This document shows positions 5,703 to 9,864 of a stretch of 9,864 nucleotides of DNA, piece after piece; position 1 is the stretch's first letter, and each line of letters opens with the position of its first letter. The notes below the pieces were generated by a model. The model ran no database searches. It worked only from the letters and a program-made list of their open reading frames with translations, and had not been told where the DNA came from. This stretch comes from an uncultured Collinsella sp. (GTDB lineage Bacteria > Actinomycetota > Coriobacteriia > Coriobacteriales > Coriobacteriaceae), in contig CAUDYH010000027.1 in NCBI GenBank assembly GCA_958453575.1, forward strand, positions 1 through 9,864, given 5' to 3'. The position numbers were made by a program, and so were the translations under genes.

Positions 5703-8150
5703 TTACTCCACCGGTTTGAAGATGGTGGACTGGCCGAAGACGCTGCGGATGAGGGCTTTGGCCTCGTCCTCGGTCTGCGGGATGCTCGGGGCTGCACCCT
5801 GATGGCCGAAGGGGCTGCCCGCACCGGGGTTGGACTCCCAGGGAGCTGCAGGAGCGCCCTCCTCTTTGGGGGCAGTTGCAGCGGACTTGGGCGCGGACGC
5901 CGCACCCGGCACGTCGAACGGAGGCAGATCGTCCCCGCTCGCATCGACAGCGAAGCCGCCGACCATAGCGTCGTCGTAGGGCACCTGCTCGGATTCCCAC
6001 GGCGCGGACTGCGCGACAGGCTGAGCCTTGGGGGCAGCCGAGCGCTCGGGCGCACGAGGTGCGGGCTCGGTCGGGAGCTTACCCGTGGCAGGAGCGCCGG
6101 CGGGGTTGTCGGAGCGTAGCCAGGGGGCTTTGCCCAGGTCAGACGACTTGGGCGCGGGCGAGACGGGCTTGGGCGCGGGTGTCGGAGCAGCCGGTTTGGG
6201 CGCCGCGGGCTTAGGCGCCGACGGGGTCGATGCCGCTACCGGCGCCGCTTGCTGCTGCGACGCGCTGGCGCTCGAGGATACAGGGGCCGCCGAGGACACG
6301 GGTTGCGGGTCCGCAGATGCCGCAGCCCGTGCAGATGGAGAATGCTCCTCATGTTGAGGAGCCGGCGTGCCACCCCCATCCAGGACATAGTCGACGGTAC
6401 GACGACCGAAGACCGCGCAGACCGTCGGCAGGACCACCGACTGCGTATCGGCGCGACCGAGCATCTTAATGGCAAAAGTCGAACCCGCGGGGAACGAGAC
6501 CGTGAGCTTGGAGCCGTCGTCGGCCGTGGCGCGGGCGTTGAGCAAAAGCCCTGCGTAGGAAGCCTGACGTGCCTTGACACGCTCGACAACCTCGGCCCAT
6601 TTGCGCTGCAGCTCTCCGGCATCCTCGACCGCGGGCGTCTCGGCAGCACCGGCGGCGGCAACCTGGGCGGCATTGTTGGACTGGGGCCTAGGTGCCGGAG
6701 CGGTGGCAGACGCGGGGGCCGCAACGGGCTGAGGCGCAGGCGCTGCAGGCTTGGAAGCTGACACGGACGCAGAACGGGGCGCAGGCTGGGCAGCCGGACC
6801 ACGGTCCCAAGGCATACCGCCCTGGCGCGCGGACGTAGCAGCGGGGGCAGCGGATGCCGCCGGGGCGGCAGCGCGGGCGCCCGAAATGAGCGTCGGCTGT
6901 TGGGCAGCAGCGGGTACGGATGCTGCAGGCGCGGCGGCCTGAACAGCAGCCACGCTCGCCGGCACGGCGGCGTTGGCAACCATGGCCTCCAGGCGTGCCA
7001 CGCGCTCGGCCAATGCCTCAATCGTTAAATCAGCCTCGGGACGCGCCAGACGCGTGCAGGCAATCTCGAGCACCAGGCGCACGTCGCTCGCGCCCCTCAT
7101 CTCCAGTGCGGCATCGTCGAGCACCGTCAGCACGCGGGCCAGGCGGTCGGCAGGATGCTCGCCAAAGGCAGCGGCCTCGGCAGCAAGCGCCTCGGCCTGC
7201 TCCGAGCCGCCCTCAAACAGCTCGGCACGGGCACCGGCAACGCAGGCAACGTACACGTCACGCACATGCGCCACCAGGTCGCGCGTCAGCTCAAGCAGGT
7301 CATTGCCCTCCTCGACCTGCACACGAATCAGTCCATAGAGCTCGGCAACATCGCGATCGGCAATGGCGCGGGAAAACTCGCCCAGGATCTGGTCCGAAAC
7401 CTCGCCCAAAAGCGAGCGGGCGTCGTCCGCATGCACAGAACCGTTGCCAAAGACGCTCAGCTGCTCCAGCGTGGACAACGCGTCGCGCATGCCGCCCTTG
7501 GCATGGCGCGCCACGATGGCGAGCGCCTCGTCGTCGTAATCGAAGCCCTCCTGCTCGCACACGTATGCCAGGCGATGCTCGATATCCTCGTTGCCGATGC
7601 GGTGGAAATCGAAGCGCTGGCAGCGCGAGAGGATGGTCTCCAGAATCTTTTGCGGATCGGTGGTGCACAGCACGAAGATCACGTGCGCCGGCGGCTCCTC
7701 GAGCGTCTTGAGCAGCGCGTTGAACGCCGCCGTCGTGAGCATGTGAACCTCGTCGATGATATAGATCTTGTACTTGCCGCGCACCGGGGCAAAGTTGACG
7801 GAGTTGATGATCTCCTCGCGTACGTTGTCCACGCCGGTACGGCTTGCGGCATCGAGCTCGTAGACATCCGGGTGGTTGCCCTCGGCAATGAGCTCGCACT
7901 CCTCGCAAGTACCGTCGGGCATGCAGCCGCTTGCACCCTCGGCGCGCGCCGCCTCGGCATTGCGGCACAGCAGCGCCTTGGCCAGAATGCGCGCCATGGT
8001 GGTCTTGCCCGTGCCGCGCGGTCCGCAGAACAGGTAGGCGTGGGACAGGCGCCCCTCGGTGATGGCGTGCTCGAGCGTCGAGACGATATGCTGCTGGCCC
8101 ACCACGGAGTCAAAGGTGAGCGGGCGATACTTTCGGTACAACGATTCCAT
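5703..8150 (-). CDS. dnaX: DNA polymerase III subunits gamma/tau
   Basis: An 815-residue clamp-loader ATPase that loads the sliding clamp and links the replicase core enzymes. From the start MESLYRKYRP: Walker A GPRGTGKTT (43-51), zinc cysteines 62, 76, 82 and 85, Walker B IIDEVH (131-136), sensor-1 region with CTTDP (162-166), SRC (175-177), and KGGMRDALSTLEQ (218-230). A helical clamp-loader domain follows to about 370. Residues 395-510 and 595-785 are Pro/Ala/Ser-rich and probably disordered; between them lies a folded block (512-592, with W518 and FGRRTVDYVL). The last 25 residues are conserved-looking. It is far longer than B. subtilis DnaX (about 563) or E. coli tau (643). The frame is open upstream to 8624, but the SLYRKYRP start with GGGGGAG 5 bases before it fixes 8150. 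I see no A-rich slippery run for an E. coli-type frameshift. Confidence 0.96.
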   Translation of the reverse strand: MESLYRKYRPLTFDSVVGQQHIVSTLEHAITEGRLSHAYLFCGPRGTGKTTMARILAKALLCRNAEAARAEGASGCMPDGTCEECELIAEGNHPDVYELDAASRTGVDNVREEIINSVNFAPVRGKYKIYIIDEVHMLTTAAFNALLKTLEEPPAHVIFVLCTTDPQKILETILSRCQRFDFHRIGNEDIEHRLAYVCEQEGFDYDDEALAIVARHAKGGMRDALSTLEQLSVFGNGSVHADDARSLLGEVSDQILGEFSRAIADRDVAELYGLIRVQVEEGNDLLELTRDLVAHVRDVYVACVAGARAELFEGGSEQAEALAAEAAAFGEHPADRLARVLTVLDDAALEMRGASDVRLVLEIACTRLARPEADLTIEALAERVARLEAMVANAAVPASVAAVQAAAPAASVPAAAQQPTLISGARAAAPAASAAPAATSARQGGMPWDRGPAAQPAPRSASVSASKPAAPAPQPVAAPASATAPAPRPQSNNAAQVAAAGAAETPAVEDAGELQRKWAEVVERVKARQASYAGLLLNARATADDGSKLTVSFPAGSTFAIKMLGRADTQSVVLPTVCAVFGRRTVDYVLDGGGTPAPQHEEHSPSARAAASADPQPVSSAAPVSSSASASQQQAAPVAASTPSAPKPAAPKPAAPTPAPKPVSPAPKSSDLGKAPWLRSDNPAGAPATGKLPTEPAPRAPERSAAPKAQPVAQSAPWESEQVPYDDAMVGGFAVDASGDDLPPFDVPGAASAPKSAATAPKEEGAPAAPWESNPGAGSPFGHQGAAPSIPQTEDEAKALIRSVFGQSTIFKPVE

Positions 8151-8265
8151 GGGTGCTCCCCCGGGTATACTGAGTCTTGTTGCCGCGGCGGCCATGCGGT
8201 CGCACGGCATACTGCATTCATAATAACCCGTACGGCGAGCCCGCCGCGATAGGAGTCCAAAGAGC
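8151..8265. promoter_or_regulatory. Divergent promoter region between dnaX and the 8266 gene
   Basis: 115 bases separate the two divergent starts. On the plus strand TATACT (8166-8171), preceded by CGGG much as the TATAAT at 5168 is preceded by GGGG, is the best -10, giving a leader of nearly 90 bases. On the minus strand TATTAT (8220-8225) is a possible -10 for dnaX. No -35 is convincing for either. AGGAG at 8251-8255 serves the 8266 gene with a rather long 10-base spacing. I looked for the 4.5S RNA and tRNA-Ser genes often found near dnaX and saw neither. Confidence 0.4.
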
Positions 8266-8973
8266 ATGGCAGACGCAGAGAGCAACCTCGTTCCCTCCGA
8301 AGCAGCCGACCAGGTCGAGGTCGCGCTCGAGGAGCAGGCCGCAGCCGACGACGGCATCCTGTACCTCAACGAGTACCAGTACGAAAACGACCTGGTCACC
8401 GACTTCGCCCGCCTGGTCGCCTCGCCCAGGCGTCGCGGCTCGCTGTATGTCGCCGCCGCGATTGCCGCGCTCATCGGCATCGGCATGTTGGTGGCCGGCG
8501 GCAACTGGATCAAGTTTGGCGTCGTGCTGATCGTATTCGGCGCCTTTCTGGCCTGGTGGAGCAAAAACCTGCACCACACCCTCGCCCGCGACTTTATCGA
8601 CGCCGTTGAGGCCGACGAGTCCATGGGTGGCCGCTATCGCCGCGTCGCCGCCAACGAGGATGGCCTGATGGTTTGGGGCAAGAGCGGCAAGTCGCAGTTC
8701 TTCCCGTTTGAGAAGCTCGACCACGTGCTCGACGGCGAGCGCATCTTTGTAGCCATGTTCGCCGACCAGGGCGTGACGATCCCCAAGGACACCTTCGTCC
8801 GCGGCGATGCCGAGCAGTTCGGCCCCTTCCTCAAGGCCCGTATCAACAAAAAACTCCGCATCGAGACCAAGAAGAAGAAAATGAAGGCCGAGAAGGCCGC
8901 CGCCGAGGCCAAGCAGGGCGACAAGCCCCAGGAGACCAAACGCAAGCAGAAGAAGAACAAGAAGAAGCGCTAA
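8266..8973 (+). CDS. YcxB-like membrane protein
   Basis: A 235-residue protein. An acidic N-terminal stretch (1-48) precedes two membrane helices separated by a very short turn (about 58-77 and 80-97), then a soluble domain (about 105-192), then a Lys-rich tail (195-235) ending in runs of lysine. Two close helices followed by a beta domain that closes with VTIPKDTF (170-177) resemble YcxB-like proteins (Pfam YcxB family), whose function is not known. The short loop implies that both ends are on the same side, most likely cytosolic given the basic tail, which could contact nucleic acid or phospholipid head groups; that is inference. It diverges from dnaX. A 144-base gap with its own promoter separates it from the next kinase gene, so an operon is not implied. 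Codon use looks like that of its high-GC neighbours. Confidence 0.85.
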   Translation: MADAESNLVPSEAADQVEVALEEQAAADDGILYLNEYQYENDLVTDFARLVASPRRRGSLYVAAAIAALIGIGMLVAGGNWIKFGVVLIVFGAFLAWWSKNLHHTLARDFIDAVEADESMGGRYRRVAANEDGLMVWGKSGKSQFFPFEKLDHVLDGERIFVAMFADQGVTIPKDTFVRGDAEQFGPFLKARINKKLRIETKKKKMKAEKAAAEAKQGDKPQETKRKQKKNKKKR

Positions 8974-9028
8974 GGCCAAGCCAGACAGGCAGCCTCGCAT
9001 CCCGCTATCCTCCCCATGCACCCGAGCG

Positions 9029-9037
9029 TGCTACACT
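9029..9037 (+). promoter_or_regulatory. Extended -10 promoter of the right-hand kinase gene
   Basis: TGCTACACT fits the extended -10 pattern and differs by one base from the TGATACACT before the left kinase operon. No -35 is evident. The predicted leader is about 75 bases, and GAGGG lies 7 bases before the ATG at 9118. Confidence 0.55.
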
Positions 9038-9117
9038 AGCAGCATCTATGCCACCGCGAACGGCTCGGCCCCGCGCCCGCCGCTCGCAAACGAACTTTAA
9101 ACGCACGAGGGTTGGCC

Positions 9118-9864
9118 ATGCCGCTTTTCTCGCAACATACCGCCCGGTTCTCGCCGGACGTTCCCTTGGAGGGCACTAGCTCTCGCGAGCTGCTCAAGCG
9201 GTACCAGCCGCTCGAGACGCTTGCGACCGGCGGTTTTGGCTCCATCGAGATTTGCCGCGACACGCATCTGCGCCGTCGCGTGGCCATTAAGCGCATCCCC
9301 CTTATCAACGGCGCCGGCATGCCCGCCAGCGACATCATGGACGTGCTGCGCGAGGCGCATACCGCCGCCATGCTTCAACATCCCAATATCGTGCAGGTTA
9401 TCGACTTTACGCACGACACCGCCTATGCCTACCTGGTCATGGAGTATGTCGACGGTATGTCGTTGGCCGAGTTTTTGCATCGCGTGGACGGCCACTCGCT
9501 CACCTTTGACGAGGCCGCGGCCATTGCCGACGCGCTGGGTCAGGCACTCACCTTTGCCCATGCAAACGGCGTGCTTCATCTGGACATAAAGCCCGCCAAT
9601 GTGCTTATCGACCATTCGGGCAATGTAAAGATCACCGACTTTGGCATGGCGCGGCTGTCGTCCGCCGGCGGCTTTGGCGGATCGCGCGGCGGCACCATCG
9701 GCTACATGCCGCCCGAGCAGCTCGATATCGAGACCGGCACGGTCGACGAACGTGCCGATGTCTTTGCCCTTGCCTGCGTGATCTACGAGGGCCTGTGCGG
9801 CAGTGCCCCCTTTATGGCGGCCACGCCTGCCGACTCGCTCGACCGCATCATCGGCGGCGCCACC
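9118..9864 (+). CDS. Ser/Thr protein kinase, partial at right edge
   Basis: The first 249 residues of a Hanks-type kinase, cut by the window end with no stop. An N-terminal extension of about 29 residues precedes the fold. Motifs: glycine loop ATGGFGSI (36-43, first glycine replaced by Ala36), VAIK with Lys58, the alpha-C glutamate probably in REAHTAAMLQHPNIV (78-92), catalytic HLDIKPAN (154-161), DFG (174-176), GTIGYMPPEQ (192-201) and DERADVFALACVIYE (210-224). The catalytic Asp156, Lys158 and Asn161 are kept, but HRD reads HLD, so it lacks the arginine through which RD kinases sense activation-loop phosphorylation. Whether it carries membrane or sensor domains cannot be seen because the C-terminal part is missing. 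The start at 9118 is supported by GAGGG 7 bases upstream. It is distinct from the left kinase, with no close similarity outside the motifs. The substrate is unknown. Confidence 0.93.
   Translation, partial: MPLFSQHTARFSPDVPLEGTSSRELLKRYQPLETLATGGFGSIEICRDTHLRRRVAIKRIPLINGAGMPASDIMDVLREAHTAAMLQHPNIVQVIDFTHDTAYAYLVMEYVDGMSLAEFLHRVDGHSLTFDEAAAIADALGQALTFAHANGVLHLDIKPANVLIDHSGNVKITDFGMARLSSAGGFGGSRGGTIGYMPPEQLDIETGTVDERADVFALACVIYEGLCGSAPFMAATPADSLDRIIGGAT

Noticed and set aside
5703..8150. Programmed frameshift in dnaX producing a short gamma form
   Set aside because: No A-rich slippery heptamer of the E. coli type was seen along the coding strand, though other mechanisms cannot be excluded by eye.
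7155..8252. Plus-strand open frame (365 codons) opposite dnaX
   Set aside because: Antisense to the most conserved part of dnaX; no family resemblance.
8151..8624. Extension of dnaX to an upstream start at 8624
   Set aside because: The extra 158 residues overlap the divergent gene and its promoter, and the family begins at MESLYRKYRP with a good ribosome site at 8150.
8218..9021. Minus-strand open frame (267 codons) opposite the YcxB-like gene
   Set aside because: Its Leu-rich start is the reverse reading of the Lys-rich tail; the plus-strand gene has a ribosome site and a recognisable domain.

Overview
The window reads as chromosomal DNA of a high-GC Gram-positive bacterium. Gene content, the Hanks-type kinase and FHA genes, and extended -10 promoters without a clear -35 suggest a Coriobacteriia gut actinobacterium, most likely Collinsella or a close relative. 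That placement is inferred from general resemblance, not from a database search. Eight protein genes are supported: seven complete and one cut by the right edge. No rRNA, tRNA, CRISPR array, transposase or phage gene is visible.

Left part (1-3800, minus strand): a tightly packed three-gene operon. It reads, in transcription order, a membrane-anchored exported protein with a Ser/Gly-rich linker (2786-3691), a Ser/Thr protein kinase with a C-terminal membrane bundle (945-2789, 4-base overlap with the gene before), and an FHA-domain protein (3-941, 3-base gap). The arrangement suggests a signalling unit: extracytoplasmic partner, membrane kinase and cytosolic phosphopeptide reader. The leader region carries an extended -10, an inverted repeat over it, a terminator-like hairpin just before the ribosome binding site, and two related palindromes further upstream.

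Middle part (3800-8150, mostly minus strand): replication and repair genes dnaX, ebfC (ybaB) and recR, in the order conserved across many bacteria. Here the group is split. About 0.8 kb lie between dnaX and ebfC, with a plus-strand gene for a small single-pass membrane protein of unknown function (5208-5681) and an AT-richer upstream region with its own promoter. DnaX is long (815 residues), mainly because of Pro/Ala-rich linkers that carry four short Pro-Trp motifs, and its zinc-binding cysteines have unusual spacing.

Right part (8151-9864, plus strand): a YcxB-like two-helix membrane protein (8266-8973) diverges from dnaX. After a 144-base gap with an extended -10 promoter comes a second Ser/Thr protein kinase (9118 to beyond the edge), which has HLD rather than HRD in its catalytic loop. 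Long open frames antisense to the real genes are by-products of high GC content and are not annotated.
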